From an uncultured Clostridia bacterium (lineage in GTDB: Bacteria > Bacillota > Clostridia > Oscillospirales > Oscillospiraceae): a stretch of DNA of 12,956 nt. The DNA lies in assembly GCA_947167725.1 (NCBI GenBank), contig CAMVJF010000027.1:1-12956 (forward strand), written 5' to 3'. Positions 1-6,547 of the stretch are shown here, piece after piece. Below the pieces are notes generated by a model that had not been told where the DNA came from, ran no database searches, and saw only the letters and a list, made by a program, of their open reading frames with translations. The translations under genes were made by a program, and so were the position numbers. Position 1 is the first letter of the stretch, and each line of letters opens with the position of its first letter.

Positions 1-901
1 AGTGGTCGGTGCACTGGCCGCAGGCGACGCACTTCTCCTGGTCGATCTCGGCCACATAGTTGCTGGCGGAGGTGGCGGGGCAGTTGTAGTACTGCGACAC
101 GCCGAGCGCCAGGCAGCTTTCGGTCATGCAGTTGCAGATCGCCAGCGTCTCGTCCGCGTGGAGCGTCGTGATCTGGTGGACGCAGCCGCGCGCCTCGCAC
201 TTCTCGATCAAGGCCTTGGCCTCGGCCACGGTGGCGGGCTTGCCCTTGCCGCTGCGGTTGAACATATCGCCGACGTGGCCCAGGAAGAGGCACAGACCCT
301 CGTCCAGGTCGCCGCTGCCTTCGCCCATCATGCGGCGAACGCGGCGGCACTGGCAGGGCGTGATGCTGATGTGGCCCTCGTTGTCCTCAAGGAACTTGCT
401 GACGCGCTCGTGGTCGATCTGCTGCGTCCCGGCGGGGATAGCGCTCTCGATCGGGATAACACGCATGATGCCGGCGCCCATCGGCGTGGTCGGCGCGTGC
501 TCGATCTGGCTGGTGGTGGCATGCTGGTGGAAGGCATAGGCGATCTCGGGGTGCGCGAGGCAGAATTTCTCGTTGATCAGCAGGAACTCGAATATGCCGG
601 GAGTGTAGGGCGGCAGCAGGTAGATCTCGAGACCCACCTTCGGCACGACGACCTGTACGACAAGACCGATGTCGGTGATCTCGTGCAGGACCTCGCGCGT
701 GCGCTTGACGCTCAGCCCGGCCTTGCGCGCGATCAGCGGCACAAAGGTCGGCTTCATGCTGGTCAGCGCCATCATGACGGCGATCTGCTCGTCGGTGATC
801 CACTTTTCAAACATGCGGTATTCCGCGCAGTCCGGGGTGATCTTGTAGTGTCCGTCGTTGATTTTCTCGCAGAGCTTGATCAGATTCTCTCTGACTTCCA
901 A
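1..901 (-). CDS. 4Fe-4S cluster-binding oxidoreductase-type protein, N-terminal 300 residues (partial)
   Basis: This frame is open from a TTG start to the window edge, giving 300 residues; the C-terminus lies outside. Residues about 36-82 look like a winged-helix fold (…LIARKAGLSVKRTREVL…). Cysteines follow in three sets: ITPCQCRR (C183, C185), CNCMTESC (C256, C258, C263) and a ferredoxin-type CVACGQC (C291, C294, C297) just before the edge, where a second CxxCxxC would be expected. This layout resembles a family of anaerobe proteins in which a helix-turn-helix-like region and 4Fe-4S motifs precede, or are fused to, an FAD/NAD(P) oxidoreductase. The redox partner cannot be told from this fragment. 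The TTG start is chosen because GGAGGG sits 8 bases upstream and no in-frame ATG fits. The gene has its own promoter and diverges from larB. I am confident it is real and Fe-S binding, not of its exact role. Confidence 0.8.
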   Translation of the reverse strand, partial: MEVRENLIKLCEKINDGHYKITPDCAEYRMFEKWITDEQIAVMMALTSMKPTFVPLIARKAGLSVKRTREVLHEITDIGLVVQVVVPKVGLEIYLLPPYTPGIFEFLLINEKFCLAHPEIAYAFHQHATTSQIEHAPTTPMGAGIMRVIPIESAIPAGTQQIDHERVSKFLEDNEGHISITPCQCRRVRRMMGEGSGDLDEGLCLFLGHVGDMFNRSGKGKPATVAEAKALIEKCEARGCVHQITTLHADETLAICNCMTESCLALGVSQYYNCPATSASNYVAEIDQEKCVACGQCTDH

Positions 902-909
902 ATCAGGTT

Positions 910-915
910 CCCTCC
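910..915 (-). promoter_or_regulatory. Ribosome binding site fixing the TTG start of the 4Fe-4S gene
   Basis: GGAGGG on the minus strand, 8 bases before the TTG at 901-899. No ATG, GTG or CTG in this frame lies in a better position. Confidence 0.75.
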
Positions 916-936
916 TTGAAGTATTCTCTCTCAAAA

Positions 937-955
937 AACAGATCCTCACTCTGTT
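937..955 (-). promoter_or_regulatory. Terminator-like hairpin in the leader of the 4Fe-4S gene (possible attenuator)
   Basis: On the minus strand AACAGA pairs with TCTGTT around a 7-base loop and is followed directly by a U run (bases 938-933). It lies between the promoter at 971-999 and the ribosome binding site, so it would sit early in the transcript. The stem is only 6 bp and AT-rich, so it may be a weak attenuator or nothing. It could also act in the plus direction, where CTTTT follows. Confidence 0.35.
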
Positions 956-970
956 CTTTTCCCGGTTTTC

Positions 971-999
971 AGTTTATCCGTTCCGGGGGCAATTGTCAA
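971..999 (-). promoter_or_regulatory. Sigma-A promoter for the 4Fe-4S gene
   Basis: On the minus strand, TTGACA (999-994), a 17-base spacer and TAAACT (976-971). The -35 is consensus and the -10 matches at four of six positions. Transcription would begin near 964, giving a leader of about 60 bases. Confidence 0.75.
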
Positions 1000-1054
1000 T
1001 AAAGGGAAGTCAAAACCGGCACTCGAATATTGCAGCTCTTAGGAGGAAAAACAA

Positions 1055-1067
1055 GCGCCCGGGGCGC
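1055..1067. promoter_or_regulatory. Inverted repeat between divergent promoters (operator candidate)
   Basis: GCGCCC-G-GGGCGC is a perfect inverted repeat with a one-base centre. It lies about midway between the -35 of the 4Fe-4S gene and the -35 of the lar operon. That position would suit a regulator acting on both, but in GC-rich DNA such a short repeat can arise by chance, and no regulator gene is adjacent. Confidence 0.2.
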
Positions 1068-1103
1068 AATTCGGCGCGGAGAGTCGAAAAGATAAGGGTC
1101 CCC

Positions 1104-1132
1104 TTGCATAAAAGTTCAAAACTTGCTATGAT
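1104..1132 (+). promoter_or_regulatory. Sigma-A promoter for the larB-larE-larC operon
   Basis: TTGCAT (1104-1109), a 17-base spacer and TATGAT (1127-1132). The -10 matches five of six consensus positions; the -35 keeps TTG. The expected start of transcription, near 1139, leaves about 30 bases before the ATG at 1169 but only about 12 before the ATG at 1151, which supports the later start for larB. Confidence 0.65.
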
Positions 1133-1155
1133 AAATGCAGAACAATAAGCATGAA

Positions 1156-1160
1156 CAGGG
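1156..1160 (+). promoter_or_regulatory. Ribosome binding site deciding the larB start
   Basis: AGGGG lies 8 bases before the ATG at 1169. The upstream in-frame ATG at 1151 has no purine-rich site before it. Confidence 0.6.
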
Positions 1161-1168
1161 GCGAAAGC

Positions 1169-1921
1169 ATGGATAAAACCGAACTGAACAAGCTGCTCGA
1201 GGATGTCGCGGCCGGGAGAAAAAGTCCCGCGGAGGCGGCGCTGAAGCTGAAAATGCAGCCCATCAAGGAGATCGGCGACTACGCCAAGGTGGATCTCCAC
1301 CGCGGCCTGCGCCAGGGCGTGCCGGAGATCATCTACGGCGCGGGGAAAACGAAGCAGCACATCCTCGGTATCGCCAGAGGCATGCTCGCGAACGGCCAGG
1401 AGCACGTGCTCATCACGCGGCTTGGGAAGGAGGCGGCGGACTACGTCGCCGCGGAGCTGCCGCTGCGCTATGAGGAATCGGCGAAAATCGGCCTCATCGG
1501 CGGGATGCCCGCCCCCACGGGCAAGGGAAGGATCGTCGTCGCGACCGGCGGCACCAGCGATATCCCCGTGGCCGAGGAGGCCGCGCTCACGGCCGAATTT
1601 CTCGGCAACGAGGTCGTGCGGCTCTATGACGTCGGCGTCTCGGGCATCCACAGGCTGCTGTCGCACATGGACGCGATCATGTCCGCGCGCGCCATCGTGG
1701 CCGTGGCGGGCATGGAGGGGGCGCTGCCCTCGGTGATCGGCGGGCTCGCGGACTGCCCGGTGATTGCGGTGCCCACGAGCGTGGGCTACGGCGCGAGTCT
1801 CGGCGGCGTCGCGGCGCTGCTCGCGATGCTCAACTCCTGCGCCAGCGGCGTGGCCGTCGTGAACATCGACAACGGCTTCGGCGCGGGCTATATGGCGAGC
1901 ATGATCAATCATCTGGACTGA
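1169..1921 (+). CDS. larB: LarB, pyridinium-3,5-biscarboxylic acid mononucleotide synthase
   Basis: First step of nickel-pincer nucleotide synthesis: LarB carboxylates and hydrolyses nicotinic acid adenine dinucleotide to pyridinium-3,5-biscarboxylic acid mononucleotide. The product here is 250 residues, normal for the family. The C-terminal half carries the PurE-like (AIR carboxylase) core: GGTSDIPVAEEA, then GGLADCPVIAVPTSVGYGA, then NSCASGVAVVNIDNGFGAG. The cysteine in the last motif (about residue 224) is probably the family's catalytic cysteine. The ATG at 1169 is preferred over 1151 because of the ribosome binding site and the promoter position. It is first in a tight operon; its TGA overlaps the larE ATG by one base. 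Identification is firm from the motifs and from larE and larC following. Confidence 0.93.
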   Translation: MDKTELNKLLEDVAAGRKSPAEAALKLKMQPIKEIGDYAKVDLHRGLRQGVPEIIYGAGKTKQHILGIARGMLANGQEHVLITRLGKEAADYVAAELPLRYEESAKIGLIGGMPAPTGKGRIVVATGGTSDIPVAEEAALTAEFLGNEVVRLYDVGVSGIHRLLSHMDAIMSARAIVAVAGMEGALPSVIGGLADCPVIAVPTSVGYGASLGGVAALLAMLNSCASGVAVVNIDNGFGAGYMASMINHLD

Positions 1922-2676
1922 TGGAGCTGAAAGACTTTTTCGCCGCTCATCCGCGCGCGGCGCTCGCCTTTTCCGGCGGCGCGGACTCGGCCTATCTGCT
2001 CTGGGCGGGCAGACAATGGGCGCGCGAGCTGGGCGTTTACTGCGTCCGCAGCGCCTTCCAGCCGGACTTTGAGCTGCGGGACGCACAGCGGCTCGCCGCC
2101 GCGCTCGGGGCGGAGCTGCGCGTGATCGAGGCGGACGTGCTCGGCTGCGAGGAGATCGTGCGCAACGCGCCGGACCGCTGCTATCACTGCAAACACCGGG
2201 TCTTCTCGCTCATCTGCGAGCAGGCGCGGCGGGACGGCTATCCCGTCGTGATCGACGGCACGAACGCCGACGATCCGGCCGAGGACCGCCCCGGCATGCG
2301 CGCGCTGGAGGAGATGGGCGTGCTCTCTCCGCTGCGGCTCTGCGGACTGAAAAAGAGCGACGTCCGCGCGCGCTCGCGCGAGATCGGTCTTTTCACCGCG
2401 GACAAACCCGCCTACGCCTGCCTCGCCACGAGGGTCCGCGTCGGCGAGCGCATCACGGCGGACACACTGCGCCGCGTCGAGCGGAGCGAGGAGCAGCTTT
2501 TCGACATGGGCTATTCGGACTTTCGCGTCCGCACGGCCGGAGGCCGGGCCACGCTGCAGCTCGTCGAGGGGCAGTGGGAGCGGGGCCGAGAAGAACTGGA
2601 GGAGATCCGCCATCGGCTCGCGCCGTATTTCGCGTGCGTCGAGCTGGATGAGACAAGACGGGAGAAAAGCCGATGA
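1921..2676 (+). CDS. larE: LarE, ATP-dependent sulfur transferase for the nickel-pincer cofactor
   Basis: LarE adenylates each carboxylate of the LarB product and replaces it with a thiocarboxylate, giving pyridinium-3,5-bisthiocarboxylic acid mononucleotide. The 251-residue product has the PP-loop ATP-pyrophosphatase motif SGGADS (18-23), the RCYHCK motif (86-91), GTNADD (113-118) and ACLATR (166-171). Cys167 in ACLATR aligns by motif with the cysteine that acts as sacrificial sulfur donor in the Lactobacillus plantarum enzyme. Some other LarE proteins instead use a 4Fe-4S cluster, and further cysteines here (87, 90, 99, 141, 239) mean that form cannot be excluded by eye. Translation is coupled at both ends: TGATG with larB, and an ATGA overlap with larC. 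Confidence 0.92.
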   Translation: MELKDFFAAHPRAALAFSGGADSAYLLWAGRQWARELGVYCVRSAFQPDFELRDAQRLAAALGAELRVIEADVLGCEEIVRNAPDRCYHCKHRVFSLICEQARRDGYPVVIDGTNADDPAEDRPGMRALEEMGVLSPLRLCGLKKSDVRARSREIGLFTADKPAYACLATRVRVGERITADTLRRVERSEEQLFDMGYSDFRVRTAGGRATLQLVEGQWERGREELEEIRHRLAPYFACVELDETRREKSR

Positions 2677-3863
2677 AAACGCTTTATTTGGACTGCGGCA
2701 TGGGCGCGGCGGGCGATATGCTCACCGCGGCGCTGCTCGCGCTCACGGACGAGCCGCAGCATATCCTCGATACGCTCAACACCGCCCTCGGCGGCCGTGC
2801 GCGCGTCACGGCCGCGCCGGACAAAAAGTGCGGCGTCGAGGGCCTGCACGTGAGCGTAACGGTGGGCGGAGACGAGGAGGGCGAGGAGCCCCGGCACGCC
2901 CACGGACACGCCACGCTCGCGGAGATCCGCGCGCTCTTTGCGGCCGCGCCGGTATCGCGGAAGGTGTGCGCCGACGCGACGGCCGTCTTTGAGCTGCTGG
3001 CCGCGGCCGAGAGCGAGGTCCACGGCTGCGCGCTCGAGGAGGTCCATTTCCATGAGATCGGCAGTCTCGACGCGGCGGCCGACGTGCTGGGCGTGAGTCT
3101 GCTGATGGAGGAGCTCGCGCCGGACGAGGTGCTCTGCTCGAGCGTCGCCACCGGCGGAGGAACGGTGAAATGCGCGCACGGCGTGCTGCCCGTCCCGGCC
3201 CCGGCGACGGAGTTGCTGCTGCGCGGCATCCCGAGCTTCGAGGGCGAGTTCCGCACCGAGCTCTGCACGCCGACCGGCGCGGCGCTGCTGCGCCGCTTCG
3301 TCACGCGCTTTACGGCTCGGCCGGAAATGCGCGTCGCGCGCTGCGGCTACGGCACGGGCAGGAAGGACCTCCCGCGGCTCAACGCCGTGCGCGCCATGCT
3401 CGGCGAGCGGGACGAGGCGGCGGAGCGCGTGATCGAGCTTTGCTGCAATCTCGACGACATGAGCGGCGAGGAGATCGCCTTCGCGTGCGAAGAGCTCTTC
3501 TCTCTCGGCGCGCTCGACGGCTGGACGGCGCCGATCGGCATGAAGAAGGGCCGCCCGGGCGTGCTGCTCAGCGTCCTGTGCGGCGAGGAGCGGAGAGAGA
3601 CGCTGCTCGCCGGGCTTTTCCGCCACACGACGACCCTCGGCGTGCGCGAGCGCCCCTGGGAGCGTCACACGCTGCGGCGCGAGATCCGCACGGCGGAAAG
3701 CTCCTGCGGCACCCTGCGCGTCAAGCGCGCGGAGGGCTTCGGCACCGTGCGCGAGAAAGCGGAATATGAGGACCTCGCGGCCATCGCGAGAGAAAAAGGC
3801 ATGAGCCTGCGTGAAGTGCGCGCGCTCGCGCAGGCCGCGACGGAGGAGAGCCCGGAAGGATAA
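2673..3863 (+). CDS. larC: LarC, CTP-dependent nickel insertase (cyclometallase), single full-length frame
   Basis: LarC inserts nickel into the bisthiocarboxylated nucleotide to finish the NPN cofactor. The protein is 396 residues. The LarC1 part shows LYLDCGMGAAGDM (4-16), a short histidine-rich patch HAHGH (75-79), VHFHEIGSLDAAADV (124-138) and CTPTGAALL (198-206). The LarC2 part shows CNLDDMSGEE (258-267), GWTAPIGMKKGRPGV (283-297) and TTTLGVRERPW. In L. plantarum the two parts are separate frames joined by programmed frameshifting; here they are one continuous frame. It overlaps larE by 4 bases (ATGA). The 3' end is followed by a 275-base gap holding the promoter and leader of the ABC operon. 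Confidence 0.93.
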   Translation: MKTLYLDCGMGAAGDMLTAALLALTDEPQHILDTLNTALGGRARVTAAPDKKCGVEGLHVSVTVGGDEEGEEPRHAHGHATLAEIRALFAAAPVSRKVCADATAVFELLAAAESEVHGCALEEVHFHEIGSLDAAADVLGVSLLMEELAPDEVLCSSVATGGGTVKCAHGVLPVPAPATELLLRGIPSFEGEFRTELCTPTGAALLRRFVTRFTARPEMRVARCGYGTGRKDLPRLNAVRAMLGERDEAAERVIELCCNLDDMSGEEIAFACEELFSLGALDGWTAPIGMKKGRPGVLLSVLCGEERRETLLAGLFRHTTTLGVRERPWERHTLRREIRTAESSCGTLRVKRAEGFGTVREKAEYEDLAAIAREKGMSLREVRALAQAATEESPEG

Positions 3864-3972
3864 GGCGCAGTGCGCGTATTCCACGCGGGATCCACGCCGG
3901 CGCCCCCGCCCGATATGGCATTTTTCACAAAGAACAGCGAATTTTTTGGAGAAAATGACCCAGCCGGAGAGG

Positions 3973-4001
3973 TTTACAAGCAATCGAGAAGATAGTATAA
4001 T
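3973..4001 (+). promoter_or_regulatory. Sigma-A promoter upstream of the ABC importer
   Basis: TTTACA (3973-3978), a 17-base spacer and a perfect TATAAT (3996-4001). The surrounding DNA is much more AT-rich than the genes on either side. Transcription would start near 4008, giving a leader of about 130 bases that contains both hairpins described below. The rest of the 3864-4138 gap shows nothing else I can name. Confidence 0.75.
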
Positions 4002-4023
4002 GCAATTGTAAAATTTATGTTAC

Positions 4024-4051
4024 ATGAAAAGCGGGACGTCCCGCTTTTCAT
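4024..4051. terminator. Perfect 28-bp palindrome: bidirectional terminator or leader hairpin
   Basis: Bases 4024-4037 are the exact reverse complement of 4038-4051. As RNA, GCGGG pairs with CCCGC around an ACGT loop, with an A4 tract before and a U4 tract after, the form of a bidirectional intrinsic terminator. It may end the lar operon. However, it lies just downstream of the promoter at 3973-4001, so transcripts from that promoter must cross it. An operator for a dimeric regulator is another reading of a perfect palindrome. Confidence 0.6.
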
Positions 4052-4070
4052 TCCGCTTACAGCGGAATGA
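4048..4070 (+). promoter_or_regulatory. Second leader hairpin before the binding-protein gene
   Basis: TCATTCCGCT (4048-4057) pairs with AGCGGAATGA (4061-4070) around a three-base TAC loop, a 10-bp perfect stem. It abuts the 28-bp palindrome with a 4-base overlap, so the two are nearly mutually compatible. No U run follows, so it is not itself a terminator. It could stabilise the mRNA or act as an anti-terminator partner. Confidence 0.45.
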
Positions 4071-4138
4071 TGGCAGTAAATGGAATTCACCGGCCGGTCG
4101 GCCGCTGAATATAAAAGCATTTTTTAGGAGGAAAAAAC

Positions 4139-5491
4139 ATGAAGAAGATTCTGGCAATGCTTCTGGCGCTCGTGATGGTCTTCGCGCTCTGCGCCTGCGG
4201 ACAGCAGGCCGCTCCGGCTCCGGCCGACAAGCCCGCCGAGACCAATGACAAGCCCGCCGAGACGAAGGACGAAGGCTCCGCCGACGTCGGCTACGTCTAC
4301 TGGCTGAACATGAAGCCCGAAGCCGATGAGGCCCTGCAGGCTCTCGCCGCCGCCTACACCGCGGAGACCGGCGTTCCCTGCAAGATCGTCACCGCCGCTT
4401 CCGGCACCTACTCTGACACCCAGACCGCCGAGATGGCGAAGTCCGAGCCGCCCACGCTCTTCAATATGGGCAACGGCGCCGCTCTGCTCGACTGGGGCGA
4501 CTACGCGCTGACGCTCGACGGCAGCAAGGTCATGGACGAGCTGACCACGAAGGACTTCAACATCGTCAACGACGCCGGCGAGACCAAGGCCATCGGCTGG
4601 ATCTACGAGAGCTTCGGCATCATCACCAACAAGGCTCTGCTGGAGAAGGCCGGTCACTCCCTCGACGAGATCAAGGACTTTGATTCTCTCAAGGCTGTCG
4701 CCGACGACATCCACGCCCGCGCCGCGGAGCTCGGCTTCGACGCCTTCACCTCCGCCGGCCTGGACGGCTCCTCTTCCTGGCGCTTCTCCGGCCACCTGGC
4801 CAACATGCCGCTGTTCTATGAGTTCCGCGACAACGGCATCACCGTCCAGCCCGAGAAGATCGAGGGCAAGTACATGGACAACTTCCGCAAGATCTGGGAT
4901 CTCTACATCGACACCGCCGCCGCTGAGAAGACCTCTCTGACCACCGCCACCGGCGACCAGGCCGAGGCTGAGTTCGGCGAAGGCAAGGCCGTGTTCTACC
5001 AGAACGGCACCTGGGAGTGGGACGCTCTGACCAACAAGTTCGGTCTCAATCCCGACGACATCACCATGATCCCGATCTACTGCGGCGTTGACGGCGAGGA
5101 TATGGCGGGCCTGTGCTCCGGCACCGAGAACTGCCTGGCCGTGAACTGCAAGGCCCCCGAGGCCGCGCAGCAGGCCACCCTCGACTTCCTGTACTGGTGC
5201 GTCACCTCCGAGAAGGGCCTTGAGACCCTCTGCAGCATCGGCGACATCCCCTTCAAGGCCGCTCCCGCTTCCGCCAACGGCTTCTCCAACGCCGGCGCCG
5301 CGCTGCTGGCCGAGGGCAAGTACGCTGTGACCTGGGCCTTCAACTACACCCCGAACGTGGACAGCTTCCGCGCCACGCTCGTCACCGCTCTCGCGGCCTA
5401 CTCCGCCGACCAGAGCGACGCCAACTGGGCCAAGGTCGTCGAGGCCTTCGTCGACGGCTGGGCTTACGAGTACAACGTCGTCAACGGCTGA
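4139..5491 (+). CDS. ABC transporter sugar-binding lipoprotein (extracellular solute-binding family 1)
   Basis: A 450-residue lipoprotein. It has a basic N-terminus, a hydrophobic stretch and a lipobox LCAC, with Cys20 as the probable lipidated residue. A Pro/Ala/Glu linker follows, containing a tandem DKPAET repeat (30-35 and 37-42). The remainder reads as a type I carbohydrate-binding protein of the MalE/UgpB kind (for example IGWIYESFGIITNKALLEKAG, GKAVFYQNGTWEWD), with aromatic residues typical of sugar sites. It would sit on the outer face of the membrane and deliver substrate to the two permeases downstream. The substrate cannot be assigned. A strong AGGAGG precedes the ATG. Codon use is unlike the lar genes (GCC/GCT and AAG rather than GCG), as expected of a highly expressed gene. 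Two terminators follow it. Confidence 0.9.
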   Translation: MKKILAMLLALVMVFALCACGQQAAPAPADKPAETNDKPAETKDEGSADVGYVYWLNMKPEADEALQALAAAYTAETGVPCKIVTAASGTYSDTQTAEMAKSEPPTLFNMGNGAALLDWGDYALTLDGSKVMDELTTKDFNIVNDAGETKAIGWIYESFGIITNKALLEKAGHSLDEIKDFDSLKAVADDIHARAAELGFDAFTSAGLDGSSSWRFSGHLANMPLFYEFRDNGITVQPEKIEGKYMDNFRKIWDLYIDTAAAEKTSLTTATGDQAEAEFGEGKAVFYQNGTWEWDALTNKFGLNPDDITMIPIYCGVDGEDMAGLCSGTENCLAVNCKAPEAAQQATLDFLYWCVTSEKGLETLCSIGDIPFKAAPASANGFSNAGAALLAEGKYAVTWAFNYTPNVDSFRATLVTALAAYSADQSDANWAKVVEAFVDGWAYEYNVVNG

Positions 5492-5524
5492 TAAGCGCCC
5501 CTGAAACCACATGATGCATCGAGA

Positions 5525-5552
5525 GGGGGCGGGCAGACTGCCCGCCCCTTTT
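5525..5552 (+). terminator. Intrinsic terminator after the binding-protein gene
   Basis: GGGGCGGGC (5526-5534) pairs perfectly with GCCCGCCCC (5540-5548) around a five-base loop, followed by TTTT. It lies 34 bases after the stop codon. Terminators here in ABC operons usually allow partial read-through, so the binding protein is made in excess over the permeases. Confidence 0.85.
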
Positions 5553-5564
5553 CCCGTGCACAGC

Positions 5565-5589
5565 AAAGCGCCCGCGCCGCGGGCTTTTT
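5565..5589 (+). terminator. Second intrinsic terminator, in tandem
   Basis: GCCCGC (5570-5575) pairs with GCGGGC (5579-5584) around GCC, with TTTTT following and an AAA tract upstream that could extend the stem past a small bulge. It starts 12 bases after the first terminator. Together they should reduce transcription into the permease genes strongly. Confidence 0.75.
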
Positions 5590-5635
5590 CCTCTGCACAG
5601 GAACCGACCACAATCTACGAGAGGAGACGATCACC

Positions 5636-6547
5636 TTGCGGAAAAAGAAACCCGACGGAACAGCCGTGAACAGCACGCTGATCCGCCGCCCGATCCAGCG
5701 TTGCTTCCCCCTCTTTATTCTGCCGACCTTCCTATGCTTCGTCATCGGCTTTATCTGGCCCTTCCTTCAGGGCCTCTACCTCAGCTTCTGCAACTTCAAC
5801 ACCCCGCGTGACGCCAAGTGGGTCGGCTTTGCCAACTACGTCAAGGCCTTCAAGGACGCGGGCTTCCAGCACGCGTTCTGGAACACGGCCGGCTTTGCGG
5901 TCGTGTCGATCATCCTGATCAACGTCCTGGCCTTCTCGATCGCCTACGCGCTGACGCAGAAGATGCGCGGCGCCAACCTCTTCCGCACGGTCTTTTTCAT
6001 GCCGAACCTGATCGGCGGCGTCGTGCTCGGCTACATCTGGTCGATGATCTTCGACGCGATCCTCAAGGGCTACAACACCTATCTGACCGCCAACGCCACC
6101 TACGGTTTCTGGGGGCTTGTGATCCTCGTGGCCTGGCAGCAGATCGGCTACATGATGATCATTTATATCGCGGGTCTGCAGGCCGTGCCGGGCGATATGC
6201 TCGAGGCCGCCAAGATCGACGGCGCCACCGGCTGGCAGACACTGACGCGGGTCATCATCCCCAACGTCATGCCCTCCATCACGATCTGCACCTTCCTCAC
6301 GCTGACCAACTCCTTCAAGCTCTTTGACCAGAACCTCGCCCTGACCGGCGGCGCGCCCTCCGTGATGCTCAACGGCGGCAAGGTCAACATGACGGAACTG
6401 CTCGCGCTGAACATCTACTCGACCTACAACATCAATAAGAACTGGCATGGCGCGGCACAGGCCAAGGCCGTCGTGTTCTTCATCCTGGTGGCCGTGCTGG
6501 CGATCGCCCAGCAGACCGCGACCCGCAGCAAGGAGGTGCAGCAGTAA
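5636..6547 (+). CDS. Sugar ABC transporter permease, MalF/UgpA type
   Basis: A 303-residue inner-membrane permease with about six hydrophobic spans (near 25-50, 83-107, 117-139, 157-181, 211-226 and 277-292). The cytoplasmic EAA loop that docks on the ATPase is clear: EAAKIDGATGWQTLTRVIIP (190-209). The start is TTG at 5636, with GAGGAG 9 bases upstream; an initiator TTG may further lower expression relative to the binding protein. Its TAA overlaps the ATG of the next permease by one base. No promoter of its own is obvious, so it probably depends on read-through from the binding-protein promoter. Confidence 0.92.
   Translation: MRKKKPDGTAVNSTLIRRPIQRCFPLFILPTFLCFVIGFIWPFLQGLYLSFCNFNTPRDAKWVGFANYVKAFKDAGFQHAFWNTAGFAVVSIILINVLAFSIAYALTQKMRGANLFRTVFFMPNLIGGVVLGYIWSMIFDAILKGYNTYLTANATYGFWGLVILVAWQQIGYMMIIYIAGLQAVPGDMLEAAKIDGATGWQTLTRVIIPNVMPSITICTFLTLTNSFKLFDQNLALTGGAPSVMLNGGKVNMTELLALNIYSTYNINKNWHGAAQAKAVVFFILVAVLAIAQQTATRSKEVQQ

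Noticed and set aside
2..919. Long plus-strand open frame opposite the 4Fe-4S gene
   Set aside because: The minus strand encodes conserved cysteine motifs with a promoter and ribosome binding site; the plus frame gives low-complexity Ala/Val/Leu/Asp sequence typical of an antisense shadow in GC-rich DNA.
1039..1052. AGGAGG-like site after TTGCAGCTCTT, similar to the binding-protein ribosome site
   Set aside because: No start codon at the right distance and no coding frame follows; it lies upstream of the lar promoter, so it is probably chance or a relic.
2511..3983. 490-residue minus-strand frame across larE/larC
   Set aside because: Arg/Ala-rich shadow of larC and larE, which are strongly conserved and in operon; no ribosome site or family motif.
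4085..4114. Possible second promoter TTCACC-18-TATAAA before the binding-protein gene
   Set aside because: The -35 is poor, and the TATAAA lies about 24 bases before the ATG, which would leave almost no leader. The 3973-4001 promoter is better.
4124..5611. 495-residue minus-strand frame over the binding-protein gene
   Set aside because: Gly/Val-rich antisense shadow of a gene with signal peptide, lipobox and clear family motifs.
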